From contig NZ_JAKFFS010000001.1 in NCBI RefSeq assembly GCF_021502725.1, forward strand, positions 1,364,001-1,428,000: DNA of 64,000 nucleotides. Reading direction: 5' to 3'. Position 1 is the first letter of the stretch, and every line of letters starts with the position of its first letter. Below, piece by piece: positions 26,146 to 35,510 of the stretch. The DNA is from Dyadobacter sp. CY345 (GTDB lineage Bacteria; Bacteroidota; Bacteroidia; Cytophagales; Spirosomataceae). The translations under genes were made by a program, and so were the position numbers. Under the pieces are notes generated by a model. The model was not told the origin of the DNA. It did no database searches and worked only from the letters and a program-made list of their open reading frames with translations.

Positions 26146-27642
26146 ATGTCTCGACGTTATGCTACAATCTGGTTTCGCCACTTAACAACCGACTGGTTTG
26201 CCATGCAACAGCCAGCTTTAAAGGAAATCCCTTTTGTTTTAGCCTCTCCCGAACGGGGAAGGATGGTGGTGCGTGCTGCAAATATGCTTGCAGAAAGTAA
26301 TGGCGTAGAAACCGGTATGGTGGTGGCCGACGCAAGAGCCGTATTTCCTGATCTTCAGGTATTGGACGATGACCCGGAACTATCCGCGAAACTATTGGCC
26401 ACATTGGCAGAGTGGTCCATTCGTTATACGCCAATCGCCGGGATAGATTCTCCCAACGGAATAATTCTGGATATTTCAGGCTGTGCACATCTTTGGGGCG
26501 GAGAAAAAGCATACCTGAAAGATATTGTGATTAAACTTAAAACTTCAGGATATGATGTTCGTGCTGCCATTGCGGACACTATCGGCGCTGCCTGGGCGGT
26601 TTCCAGGTATGGACAGATTTCGCCAATCATCGGCCCTGGTGAACAGGCTGATGCGTTGCTGACACTGCCTCCTGCTGCTTTGCGTTTGGAGGCCGGAGTC
26701 ATTGAGCGACTGCATAAGCTTGGTTTGTATCAGATACGCAATTTCATAGTTATGCCCCGGACAGTGCTTCGAAGGCGTTTTGGTCAGGCACTTTTAGACA
26801 GATTGGATCAGGCGCTTGGTCCGTCAAATGAAACCATAACACCGGTTCAGCCCTTGGAACCATATCAGGAAAGGTTGCCATGTCTTGAACCTATTGTTAC
26901 AGCAGCCGGAATTAAAATTGCTCTGCAACGTCTGCTGGAAAAGTTGTGTCAGCGATTGTCAGGCGAAGAAAAAGGACTTCGTGCAGCAACGTTTAAGGGT
27001 TACCGTATGGACGGCAAAGTAGAACAAATTGATATTGTTACAAATGGTCCGTCATGTCATGCAACGCATTTATTTAAACTTTTTGAACTAAAAATAACCA
27101 GGATTGAACCGGCTCTGGGAATAGAATTATTTGTTCTGGAAGCCAACCAGGTGGAAGATATTGACCCCGTTCAGGAAACACTTTGGAAGGTATGCCGCGC
27201 TGATGATACCAGCTTGCTGGAATTGCTTGACAGACTGGCGGGCAGGGCAGGGATGAGTTCCATTCACAGGTATCTGCCAGATGAACATTACTGGCCGGAA
27301 CGTTCAGTCAGGCAGGCTGCTTCATTAAAGGAACAATCTGAAACAAATTGGAGGACAGATCGTCTACGGCCGGTTCATTTGCTGGCAAGGCCGGAAATAA
27401 TTTATGTGAGTGCACCGATACCGGATTATCCGCCAATGTTATTTCGATATAAGGGAAAAGTTCACAAAGTTAGCAAGGCGGACGGCCCCGAGCGGATTGA
27501 GCGGGAATGGTGGCTGGACGAGGGGTTACATCGGGATTATTACTGCCTGGAAGATGAATCAGGTGCCCGGTACTGGGTTTTCAGGCTTGGATATTACGAC
27601 GGAAACAAACCAGAATGGTTCATTCACGGTTTTTTTGCCTGA
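26146..27642 (+). CDS. imuB: ImuB, catalytically degenerate Y-family polymerase-like protein
   Basis: 498 residues of the Y-family (DinB/UmuC) fold. The N-terminal MSRRYATIWFRHL and the mid LDISGCAHLWGGEKAYL replace the FxDxD and SxDExYLD metal sites of active polymerases, so ImuB should not polymerise. It acts as the sliding-clamp and DnaE2 adapter. Residues 390-498 are a C-terminal extension. dnaE2 starts 15 nt downstream. Under its own double operator at 26070. Confidence 0.9.
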   Translation: MSRRYATIWFRHLTTDWFAMQQPALKEIPFVLASPERGRMVVRAANMLAESNGVETGMVVADARAVFPDLQVLDDDPELSAKLLATLAEWSIRYTPIAGIDSPNGIILDISGCAHLWGGEKAYLKDIVIKLKTSGYDVRAAIADTIGAAWAVSRYGQISPIIGPGEQADALLTLPPAALRLEAGVIERLHKLGLYQIRNFIVMPRTVLRRRFGQALLDRLDQALGPSNETITPVQPLEPYQERLPCLEPIVTAAGIKIALQRLLEKLCQRLSGEEKGLRAATFKGYRMDGKVEQIDIVTNGPSCHATHLFKLFELKITRIEPALGIELFVLEANQVEDIDPVQETLWKVCRADDTSLLELLDRLAGRAGMSSIHRYLPDEHYWPERSVRQAASLKEQSETNWRTDRLRPVHLLARPEIIYVSAPIPDYPPMLFRYKGKVHKVSKADGPERIEREWWLDEGLHRDYYCLEDESGARYWVFRLGYYDGNKPEWFIHGFFA

Positions 27643-27657
27643 TTAAAAACAAGTGTC

Positions 27658-30600
27658 ATGAGCTATACAGAATTACAGGTCACCACTAATTTCAGCTTCC
27701 TGCGCGGCGGCTCGCACCCGGAAGAGCTGGTTGAACAGGCAGCACTTTTAGGATATAAGGAAATTGCGATTACCGATCATAACACGCTGGCTGGAATTGT
27801 GAGAGGCCATGCCGCAGCCAAAAAGCTGGGCATCAGAATTATTCCGGCCTGCCGTCTGGATTTGCTTGACGGACCTGGACTTCTTGCTTACCCAACCACA
27901 AAGGAAGCATATTCACAGCTCTCAGGATTATTGTCGGAAGGTAATCTGCGGGCGGAAAAAGGGAAGTGTCATTTGTATAAAGCCGATGTCTACCGGTATG
28001 CAAAAGGTATAAAATTTATTGCAGTGCCGCCTGCGTCGCTGAATGAAGTTTTTGATTTTGATCCTTCATTTCAATCGTTGTTAAAAGAATACCGGCAGTT
28101 TTTAGGGAAGGATCTGTACATCGCTGCTTCGCGGTCATACCAGGGTGATGATACCAAAAAACTTTACCGAATTTCGCAGCTGGCAAAGCGGCTGGATATT
28201 CCCATGGTGGCCACCAATGATGTTTATTATCACAATCCCGGGCGGCGGGAATTACAGGATATTGTTACCTGTATCCGGGAAAAATGTACAATCCATAATG
28301 CAGGATTTAAGCTGTATCAGAATGGGGAAAGGTATTTGAAACCCATTGAAGAAATGCAGCGGCTTTTCAGAAAATATCCTGATGCTGTCCGCCGTGCCCA
28401 GGAAATTGCTGACGCATGCCGGTTTTCGCTGGATTCGCTGACCTATATTTATCCGGAAGAAATTACAGAAGAAGGACGAACGCCAATGGAGGAGCTGAAA
28501 TATTTGACCTGGAAAGGAGCGGCAGAACATTTCGGAGAAAATTTACCTGAAAAAATCATTTCTTCCATACATCACGAAATGAAATTTATTGAGGAAATGG
28601 ACTATGCTCCTTATTTCCTTACTGTTTATGACATTGTCCGTTTTGCAAGAGAGCAAAAAATATTGTGTCAGGGAAGAGGCTCTGCTGCTAATTCGACAGT
28701 TTGTTTTTGTCTTGGAATTACTTCTGTAAACCCTACCAAATTTGATCTTTTGTTTGAGCGATTTATTTCATCCGCACGAAATGAACCGCCCGATATTGAT
28801 GTGGATTTTGAACATGAGAGGCGGGAAGAGGTTATCCAATATATCTACAACAAATATGGCAGAGACCGCGCCGCCATTGTCGCAACGGTAACCCAGCAGC
28901 ATCAGCGCGGCGCGATCAGGGATGTAGGGAAGGCGATGGGGCTTTCGGTGGATGCCATTAATCGGCTTTCAAGTTCAATCTGGGAGTTTACGGATGAATG
29001 GTTTGAAGGAAAACGGATTGCGGAGCACGGGTTTAATCCTGAGGACAAACATCTTCTAAAAATATTGGATCTTACGAAGCAGTTCATGGGTTTTCCCAGG
29101 CAGCTTGGTCAGCATACCGGCGGGTTTGTAATTACCCGCGGAAAACTTTCAGATCTGTGTCCGATACTGAATGCACGTATGGAAAACCGGACCTGTATTG
29201 AATGGAATAAGGATGACATTGATGCGCTGGGCTTTTTAAAGATCGATGTGCTCGCTCTCGGTATGCTGACCTGTATCCGAAAGGCGTTTGATCTGGCTAA
29301 AAAACATTACAACATGGATCTGACGCTCGCGAATATCAAACAGGACGATCCTGTGGTTTATGAAATGATCAGCCACGCCGATACAATCGGTGTTTTTCAA
29401 ATTGAAAGTCGTGCGCAGCAATCCATGCTTCCCAGGTTGAGGCCAAGCTGTTTTTATGATCTGGTGATAGAAGTGGCCATTGTGCGTCCCGGCCCAATCC
29501 AGGGAGATATGGTGCATCCATATCTGCGCCGGAGAAATGGGGAAGAAGATGTAGAATATCCTTCGCCAGAGCTTAAAGAAATTTTGCAAAGGACACTTGG
29601 AGTTCCGCTTTTCCAAGAACAAGCGATGAAAATTGCGATTGTCGCGGCAGGTTTTACCGCAGCCGAGGCAGATGAACTGCGTCGGAGTATGGCCACTTTT
29701 AAAGTGAAAGGAATGGTAACGCGTTTTGAAAAAAAGCTGGTGGATGGTATGACGGAAAGAGGTTATACCGAAGAATTTGCAAGACGTGTATTTAAGCAGC
29801 TGGAAGGTTTCGGAAGTTATGGATTTCCTGAAAGTCATGCGGCCAGTTTCGCTTTGCTTGTTTATGTTTCGTGTTGGATAAAATGTTACCTGCCCGATGT
29901 TTTCGCTGCGGCTTTATTAAACAGTATGCCCATGGGATTTTACCAGCCCGCTCAGATTGTTATTGATGCCAGAAAAAACAATGTGGAGGTACAGCCGGTT
30001 GATATTAATTATTCCAACTGGGATAATCTGCTGGATGAAAATGTTGAGGAGAAAGAATATTATCCGATCAGACTTGGATTTCGACAGATTAAAGGATTGC
30101 GGGAGGAAGATATTGTTGCTCTTGTTTCAGGAAGAGATCGACCGTATGCCAGTATACATGCGCTGCGCGATGCAGGAGTTTCCCAATCTGCGCTTGAAAG
30201 ATTGGCGGATGCCGATGCGTTCCGGTCAATCGGACTGGACAGGCGGCAGGCTTTATGGGAAGTGTCGGCGCTGAATGACCGGCCAACGGGATTGTTTATC
30301 GGACAGCCTTCTGAAAGTACTTTTGAAAAGGGTGTACAACTTCCAAAAATGACGGATTCGGAGCATGTCGTTCAGGATTATGCCTCGACTTCCCTGTCTT
30401 TGAAAGCACATCCGGTAAGTTTTGTCCGTGAAAAGCTTGCCTTATTAAAAGCATTGACTACAAAAGATCTGGGAATAACAAACGAAGGCAGGATTGTGAA
30501 AGTAGCCGGATTGGTGTTGGTAAGGCAGCGGCCAGGTACGGCGGGAGGTGTCTGTTTTATCACCATCGAGGACGAAACCGGTTTTGCGAATCTGGTTATC

Positions 30601-30891
30601 TTTCAAAGTTTATTTGAAAAATACCGCAAAGAAATTCTTCGTTCGCGCTTGTTGATGGTGGAGGGGAAACTTCAAAAAGAAGGCGAAGTGATCCATGTTA
30701 TTGTGAAAAGATGTTTCGATATGTCCGGATTGCTTCGGAAGCTGCATAAGACAGAGGAGGACCCGGCCTTGCTCACACTTTCAAGGGCAGATGAGAAAGA
30801 TGAGTACGTTTCCCAAGCCATCAATAAACGAACGCAGGTAAGGAAAGATGTTCAAGCTGAAATATTTCCTTCAGGAAGAAATTTCAGGTAA
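27658..30891 (+). CDS. dnaE2: Error-prone DNA polymerase III alpha homologue DnaE2
   Basis: 1077 residues: PHP domain at the N-terminus (LQVTTNFSFLRGGSHPEEL, ITDHNTLAGIVRG), C-family polymerase core with the three Asp of PPDIDVDFEHERREEV (Asp379, 381 and 383) and QGRGSAANSTVCFCLGI, then a helix-hairpin-helix part and a C-terminal OB domain (VKVAGLVLVRQRPGTAGGVCFITIED). DnaE2 performs mutagenic lesion bypass with ImuA and ImuB. Length is normal for the family. Last gene of the SOS cassette. Confidence 0.93.
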   Translation: MSYTELQVTTNFSFLRGGSHPEELVEQAALLGYKEIAITDHNTLAGIVRGHAAAKKLGIRIIPACRLDLLDGPGLLAYPTTKEAYSQLSGLLSEGNLRAEKGKCHLYKADVYRYAKGIKFIAVPPASLNEVFDFDPSFQSLLKEYRQFLGKDLYIAASRSYQGDDTKKLYRISQLAKRLDIPMVATNDVYYHNPGRRELQDIVTCIREKCTIHNAGFKLYQNGERYLKPIEEMQRLFRKYPDAVRRAQEIADACRFSLDSLTYIYPEEITEEGRTPMEELKYLTWKGAAEHFGENLPEKIISSIHHEMKFIEEMDYAPYFLTVYDIVRFAREQKILCQGRGSAANSTVCFCLGITSVNPTKFDLLFERFISSARNEPPDIDVDFEHERREEVIQYIYNKYGRDRAAIVATVTQQHQRGAIRDVGKAMGLSVDAINRLSSSIWEFTDEWFEGKRIAEHGFNPEDKHLLKILDLTKQFMGFPRQLGQHTGGFVITRGKLSDLCPILNARMENRTCIEWNKDDIDALGFLKIDVLALGMLTCIRKAFDLAKKHYNMDLTLANIKQDDPVVYEMISHADTIGVFQIESRAQQSMLPRLRPSCFYDLVIEVAIVRPGPIQGDMVHPYLRRRNGEEDVEYPSPELKEILQRTLGVPLFQEQAMKIAIVAAGFTAAEADELRRSMATFKVKGMVTRFEKKLVDGMTERGYTEEFARRVFKQLEGFGSYGFPESHAASFALLVYVSCWIKCYLPDVFAAALLNSMPMGFYQPAQIVIDARKNNVEVQPVDINYSNWDNLLDENVEEKEYYPIRLGFRQIKGLREEDIVALVSGRDRPYASIHALRDAGVSQSALERLADADAFRSIGLDRRQALWEVSALNDRPTGLFIGQPSESTFEKGVQLPKMTDSEHVVQDYASTSLSLKAHPVSFVREKLALLKALTTKDLGITNEGRIVKVAGLVLVRQRPGTAGGVCFITIEDETGFANLVIFQSLFEKYRKEILRSRLLMVEGKLQKEGEVIHVIVKRCFDMSGLLRKLHKTEEDPALLTLSRADEKDEYVSQAINKRTQVRKDVQAEIFPSGRNFR

Positions 30892-31516
30892 AAAGGGCAT
30901 GAATATTCTATTGATTTTATCAAAATCAGCTATTAATAATTTTGTTTTTTTTGAGCTAAGGATATTATAAATGTACAATATTTAATTTTCTACTGATTGC
31001 AGTTGAAGAGGTCGGCATTTATTGAATTTCAGAAATTAAAAGTTTAGACTCTTGGGAGTCTGTATGAGTTGATGGAATTTTAATTTGAGAGGTTTAACTA
31101 CTTAACCATTGGCTACTTGGCAATTATGGCGGTTAGTTATTTAATTAATGAATTCATATTCCAATATTTTAACGCAAGCATATTTATATAAATTTTAATC
31201 AAATAATTAATTAAAAAATAAATGTTTGCAAATATTTTACATTATACACTTTATAATGAGGTGGTTAAATATTTTTTTAAATTAAAAAGTTTACAAAATT
31301 TAAAAGTTAATCGAATTAATATGTAAGTTTACAACCCGGAAAATATGAACTTTTATCGCTCTTGAAAGGTTGAAACAGTTAAATATCCTATTCGGAATTA
31401 AGCAAAAAGCCGCTTTGTCAGTGTATTGATTTAGCTCTAAATAAAAGTTATTGACTTGATATACACCGGGAAGGCTTACACGATTCTAACATTATAATTT
31501 ATAGATAGCATTTTTT
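30892..31516. other. Long AT-rich leader region upstream of nrdB
   Basis: 625 very AT-rich bases between dnaE2 and nrdB. No open frame of credible coding character, no clear NrdR box and no strong hairpin was found. It must contain the nrdBA promoter, probably in the last 120 bases, but no exact -7/-33 pair can be pointed to. Confidence 0.5.
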
Positions 31517-32491
31517 ATGAGTATTTTTGATAAACGTCTACAATACAAACCATTTGAGTATCCTGAAATATTACAATTTACGGAAGCGATTAATAAAGCC
31601 TACTGGGTTCATTCAGAAGTAGATTTTACAGCAGACACACAGGACTTTCATTCGCATTTGAATGCAGCAGAAAGAAATGCTGTGAAAAATAGTTTGCTTG
31701 CGATCGCTCAGATCGAAGTGGCTGTTAAGTCGTTCTGGGGAAATCTTTTTCACCATTTGCCAAAACCTGAATTTAATGGTCTGGGAAGCACGTTTGCTGA
31801 ATGTGAATTCCGCCATTCGGAAGCTTACTCGCGTTTGCTGGAAGTGCTTGGATATACCAACCAGTTTGAGTCGCTGGTGGAAATTCCGGTGATCCGTGAG
31901 CGTATCGATTATTTGTCGGAAGCTTTGGGGAATTCAAAATCGACTGACAAAAAGGAATACGCGTTCTCGCTGATCCTGTTCTCGATTTTGATCGAAAACG
32001 TAAGCTTGTTCAGTCAATTTGCGATTATTTTATCTTTTGCCCGTTTCAAGGGTTTGATGAAAAACGTAAGCAATATCATCGCCTGGACCTCCATTGATGA
32101 GCAGATTCACGCAAATGCAGGAATTTATTTGGTAAATAAAATCAAAGAAGAATTTCCTGACATGTTTGATCAGGAAACAGTGGCAGAAATCACCCGTTTG
32201 GTGCGCTCGTCAATCGATGTGGAATCCCGCATCATCGACTGGATTTTCAGCGAGGGCGAAATCGACAGTATTAATAAGGAAGATCTGATCAACTTCATGA
32301 AGTACCGTGCAGACGACAGTCTTCAGAAAATCGGTCTGCCCCGCCAGTTCAATCTTGCGATTGCGGATGTGAAATTGCTGCAATGGTTTGAAGAAGAAGT
32401 TTTTGCGAACAGTCTTGATGACTTTTTTGCAAAACGTCCGGTGGATTATACCAAACACGACAAAAGTATTTCAGCATTTGATCTGTTCTAA
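31517..32491 (+). CDS. nrdB: Class I ribonucleotide reductase beta subunit, subclass Id-like (manganese)
   Basis: 324 residues, ferritin-like fold. Metal ligands by alignment: Glu67, Glu97, His100 (CEFRHSEAY), Glu160, Glu195 and His198 (DEQIHA). Tyr104 is at the radical position. The acidic first ligand is Glu, not Asp, and Lys71 follows it. This matches the published subclass Id enzyme of Flavobacterium johnsoniae, which uses a dimanganese cofactor and does not oxidise its Tyr104. No nrdI is nearby, as expected for Id. nrdA follows 72 nt downstream. No ATP-cone is fused. Confidence 0.88.
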   Translation: MSIFDKRLQYKPFEYPEILQFTEAINKAYWVHSEVDFTADTQDFHSHLNAAERNAVKNSLLAIAQIEVAVKSFWGNLFHHLPKPEFNGLGSTFAECEFRHSEAYSRLLEVLGYTNQFESLVEIPVIRERIDYLSEALGNSKSTDKKEYAFSLILFSILIENVSLFSQFAIILSFARFKGLMKNVSNIIAWTSIDEQIHANAGIYLVNKIKEEFPDMFDQETVAEITRLVRSSIDVESRIIDWIFSEGEIDSINKEDLINFMKYRADDSLQKIGLPRQFNLAIADVKLLQWFEEEVFANSLDDFFAKRPVDYTKHDKSISAFDLF

Positions 32492-32563
32492 AAAAAATAA
32501 AAATCGATCGAAGTTTTTTAAATAAAACCAAGAAATCAACAACATATTAATCATAAAAAAGAA

Positions 32564-34261
32564 ATGAAAGTTGCCGAATTAGACCTGCTGGAAGGTGTCA
32601 CTCCCCAGTACGAAATGGAGAAACTATGGTGGAAAAACACTGAAAGCGAACAGGTTCTAAACCGTGGATATTTGTTGAAAGGCGAAACCGTGGAAGGAGC
32701 TATCGAGCGCGTTTGTGCCGCCGCAGCAAAACGCTTATACCGTCCCGAACTGAAAGAAGCTTTTCAGGAAATGGTTGAAAGAGGCTGGATGAGTTTAAGT
32801 TCTCCAATCTGGGCAAATATGGGCACAGAGCGTGGATTGCCTATTTCTTGTTTCAATGTACATGTGCCGGACAATATTGAAGGTATCACGCACAAACTTG
32901 GCGAAGTGATCATGCAAACCAAGATTGGTGGCGGAACCTCCGCTTATTTCGGTGATTTGCGCGCGCGCGGAAGTGCTGTGACGGACAATGGAAAAAGTAG
33001 TGGTGCGGTAAGTTTCATGCGTCTTTTTGACACGGCCATGGACACGATTTCTCAGGGCGGAGTGCGCCGCGGTGCATTCGCAGCTTACATGGATATTGAT
33101 CATGAGGATATAGAAGAATTTTTACAGATTAAAGATATCGGTCACCCGATCCAGAATCTTTTTTCAGGTGTTTGTGTGCCTGATTACTGGATGCAGGACA
33201 TGATCGATGGGGACATGGCCAAAAGAGAAATCTGGGCGAAAATTTTACAAAGCCGTCAGCAGAAAGGTCTTCCGTATATATTCTTTTCTGACAACGTAAA
33301 CCTGAATAAACCGCAGGTCTACAAAGACAAAAATCTGCGTATCAACGCAAGTAATTTGTGTTCGGAAATTATGTTGCCGTCGACAGAAGATGAGTCTTTT
33401 ATCTGCTGCTTGTCATCAATGAACCTTGAATTGTATGACGAATGGAAAGATACTGATGCCGTGAGATTGGCTATTTTTTTCCTGGATGCTGTTCTTCAGG
33501 AATTTATTGAAAAAACAGAAGGAAATCATTTCCTGGCTAGCGCAAACCGTTTTGCGAAACGCCACCGCGCGCTTGGTCTTGGCGTTTTGGGATGGCATTC
33601 GTACCTGCAAAAAAATATGATTCCGTTTGAAGGAATGCAGGCAAAACAGCTGACAACGCAGATATTCAAAGCAATTCAGGATAAATCAGAAAAGGCGACG
33701 CAAGAACTTGCTCTGATATACGGAGAGCCGGAATTACTAAAAGGATACGGTCGCAGAAACACAACGCTGTTGGCTATTGCGCCGACAACTTCTTCGTCTG
33801 CCATTCTTGGTCAAACATCTCCTGGCATCGAACCATTCAGCAGCAATTACTACAAGGCAGGTCTCGCAAAAGGTAATTTTATGCGTAAAAATAAATACCT
33901 GAAAGTATTACTGGAAGAGAAAGGTTTGGACAATGAGGAAACCTGGCGGACGATTATGCTGAACCACGGAAGTGTGCAGCATATGCCCGAATTATCTGCT
34001 GAGGAAAAAGACGTTTTTAAAACTTTCAAAGAAATTAGTCAGCTGGAAATTATTCAACAGGCTTCGATCCGTCAAAAATATGTGGATCAGTCTCAAAGTT
34101 TAAATTTGAATATTCCTTCCAATCTGCCGGTTAAAGAAGTTAATAAGTTACTTATTGAAGCATGGAAGCTAGGTGTGAAAACGCTTTACTACCAGAGAAG
34201 CCAAAGCGTTTCGAAAGAATTGGTGACGAGTTTGGTAAGTTGCCAGTCATGCGAATCGTAA
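32564..34261 (+). CDS. nrdA: Class I ribonucleotide reductase alpha subunit, short form
   Basis: 565 residues, reducing ribonucleoside diphosphates. The active-site cysteines are Cys96 (PISCFNV), Cys266 in NLCSEI (thiyl radical Cys with Asn264 and Glu268) and Cys281/282 (ICCLSSMNL). The radical-transfer tyrosines are Tyr542-543 (TLYYQRSQS), and the redox-active C-terminal pair is Cys560/Cys563 (SCQSCES). There is no N-terminal ATP-cone, so the usual dATP activity control is missing here; the protein is shorter than E. coli NrdA. Terminator at 34306. Confidence 0.92.
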   Translation: MKVAELDLLEGVTPQYEMEKLWWKNTESEQVLNRGYLLKGETVEGAIERVCAAAAKRLYRPELKEAFQEMVERGWMSLSSPIWANMGTERGLPISCFNVHVPDNIEGITHKLGEVIMQTKIGGGTSAYFGDLRARGSAVTDNGKSSGAVSFMRLFDTAMDTISQGGVRRGAFAAYMDIDHEDIEEFLQIKDIGHPIQNLFSGVCVPDYWMQDMIDGDMAKREIWAKILQSRQQKGLPYIFFSDNVNLNKPQVYKDKNLRINASNLCSEIMLPSTEDESFICCLSSMNLELYDEWKDTDAVRLAIFFLDAVLQEFIEKTEGNHFLASANRFAKRHRALGLGVLGWHSYLQKNMIPFEGMQAKQLTTQIFKAIQDKSEKATQELALIYGEPELLKGYGRRNTTLLAIAPTTSSSAILGQTSPGIEPFSSNYYKAGLAKGNFMRKNKYLKVLLEEKGLDNEETWRTIMLNHGSVQHMPELSAEEKDVFKTFKEISQLEIIQQASIRQKYVDQSQSLNLNIPSNLPVKEVNKLLIEAWKLGVKTLYYQRSQSVSKELVTSLVSCQSCES

Positions 34262-34305
34262 GAGATTTTTAGCGGATTAAAACATTGGTAAGTTGATAAA
34301 CACAG

Positions 34306-34338
34306 ATTGAGCCGGCAAAACGCTGGCTCAATTTTTTT
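34306..34338 (+). terminator. Rho-independent terminator of nrdBA
   Basis: ATTGAGCC (34306-34313) pairs with GGCTCAAT (34325-34332), loop of 11 bases, and a T-run follows. Confidence 0.85.
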
Positions 34339-34369
34339 ATCCATATCAATAAATTAACATAACTTCATA

Positions 34370-34630
34370 ATGGCAACTAACGATCAAAATTCAACTGAGG
34401 AAAATCAAAATCCGTCAACTGGCAGTCAGGAAATAAAAGGCTCGAATACCGTAAAAGATCCGGATGAGTGGACAACAGGTGACGAGCCAATGACAGGCGC
34501 GCAGCAATCCTATTTGAAAACGCTTTCAGATGAAGCGGGTGAAGAATTTGATGAAACGCTAACCAAGGCAAATGCTTCAAAACGTATTGAGGAGTTGCAG
34601 CAAAAAACCGGTCGCGGACAAGAGAAATAG
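34370..34630 (+). CDS. DUF3072 small protein
   Basis: 86 residues. The C-terminal half (PMTGAQQSYLKTLSDEAGEEF...LTKANASKRIEELQ) is the DUF3072 signature; the N-terminal half is a low-complexity hydrophilic tail rich in Asn, Ser and Glu. Function unknown. It has its own position between two terminators and may be transcribed alone. ATG at 34370. Confidence 0.88.
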   Translation: MATNDQNSTEENQNPSTGSQEIKGSNTVKDPDEWTTGDEPMTGAQQSYLKTLSDEAGEEFDETLTKANASKRIEELQQKTGRGQEK

Positions 34631-34650
34631 GCAGACAGTAGAAATTAAAT

Positions 34651-34702
34651 AAAAGCACCAAATTGAAGACTGAGGTTACCTCAACTTCAATTTGGTGCTT
34701 TT
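34651..34702. terminator. Nested bidirectional terminator
   Basis: An 18-bp perfect stem, 34651-34668 with 34685-34702 (core AGCACCAAATTGAAG), encloses a second small stem TGAGG-TTA-CCTCA (34671-34683). A-run and T-run at the ends serve both directions, between convergent DUF3072 and methyltransferase genes. Confidence 0.9.
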
Positions 34703-34718
34703 ATTTGTATGTAAATCT

Positions 34719-35483
34719 TCAAAAAGTCGCCTTCATTAGTATTCTTTTAAAAGGAAAAAATACCGGAGTCTTAGGGAATCTGCTTTTCAAACGCGACTTG
34801 TATTCGTTGATAAAATTCTGTTTATTTTGATCATCCAGCTTTTCCAGGTAAGGTATCAGAGCAGTACCTGAAACCCAATCAAACAGCGCATCCGAGTCAT
34901 TCAGCACAAGCGGATATATTTTTTCAAAAACAGTGATATCCCTTCCTTCATTCTCAAATAATAACTCGGCATAATCGTCAATATTCAGCACCGTATCCGC
35001 CCGGTCCCAACTTTTAAAAAGAGGTTCGAAAAGTGGGTCCGAAGCCAGGTCGCTGAGCATCCTGTTTGTCAGGTTATGATTTTGCGCCGGCAATTGGATT
35101 GCGAGCTGGCCACCCGATTTAATCGAAGAAATAATTTCTGGCAACAGTGATTTATGATTTTTTACCCATTGGATTGCCGCGTTGGAAAACACCAAATCCC
35201 ACTTACTTCCGGATTGTAACTGCTCTTCAATGGATCGTTTTTCGAAATGTACCTGTGCGTTTTCAAATTCCCTGGTATCGTTAAGCATTTCTTGCGAAGA
35301 GTCTACGCCCAGCACTTTTGAATCAGGCAACATATCAGCCAGTTTCCTGGTCAATTCTCCTGTTCCACATCCCAGATCTATAACTTCGAGATTTGGCTTT
35401 ATTTCTATCAGAGCAGCCAAATCGAAAAATGGCAAGAAACGGTCTGATTTAAATTTATTATAGGTATTCGGATTCCAGGCCAT
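34719..35483 (-). CDS. SAM-dependent methyltransferase, trans-aconitate 2-methyltransferase-like
   Basis: 254 residues. The class I methyltransferase core has motif I VIDLGCGTGELTRKLADMLP, then GVDSSQEML and WDLVFSNAAIQWV. The opening MAWNPNTYNKFKSDRFLPFFDLAALI is the Tam-family N-terminus. Tam methylates trans-aconitate, but the true substrate here is not proven. It lies 27 nt after the deformylase-like gene at the end of the MNIO gene cluster, so a peptide-maturation role is possible though speculative. ATG at 35483. Confidence 0.82.
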   Translation of the reverse strand: MAWNPNTYNKFKSDRFLPFFDLAALIEIKPNLEVIDLGCGTGELTRKLADMLPDSKVLGVDSSQEMLNDTREFENAQVHFEKRSIEEQLQSGSKWDLVFSNAAIQWVKNHKSLLPEIISSIKSGGQLAIQLPAQNHNLTNRMLSDLASDPLFEPLFKSWDRADTVLNIDDYAELLFENEGRDITVFEKIYPLVLNDSDALFDWVSGTALIPYLEKLDDQNKQNFINEYKSRLKSRFPKTPVFFPFKRILMKATF

Positions 35484-35510
35484 TATCTAATTCTTACGTA
35501 GTAAATTTAT

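Noticed and set aside
29236..29838. 200-residue open frame antisense to dnaE2
   Set aside because: Lies wholly within the polymerase core on the other strand; composition is that of a shadow frame.
34719..35483. Firm naming of the methyltransferase as Tam
   Set aside because: The N-terminus is Tam-like, but the substrate cannot be read from sequence and the operon context may point elsewhere, so no gene symbol is given.
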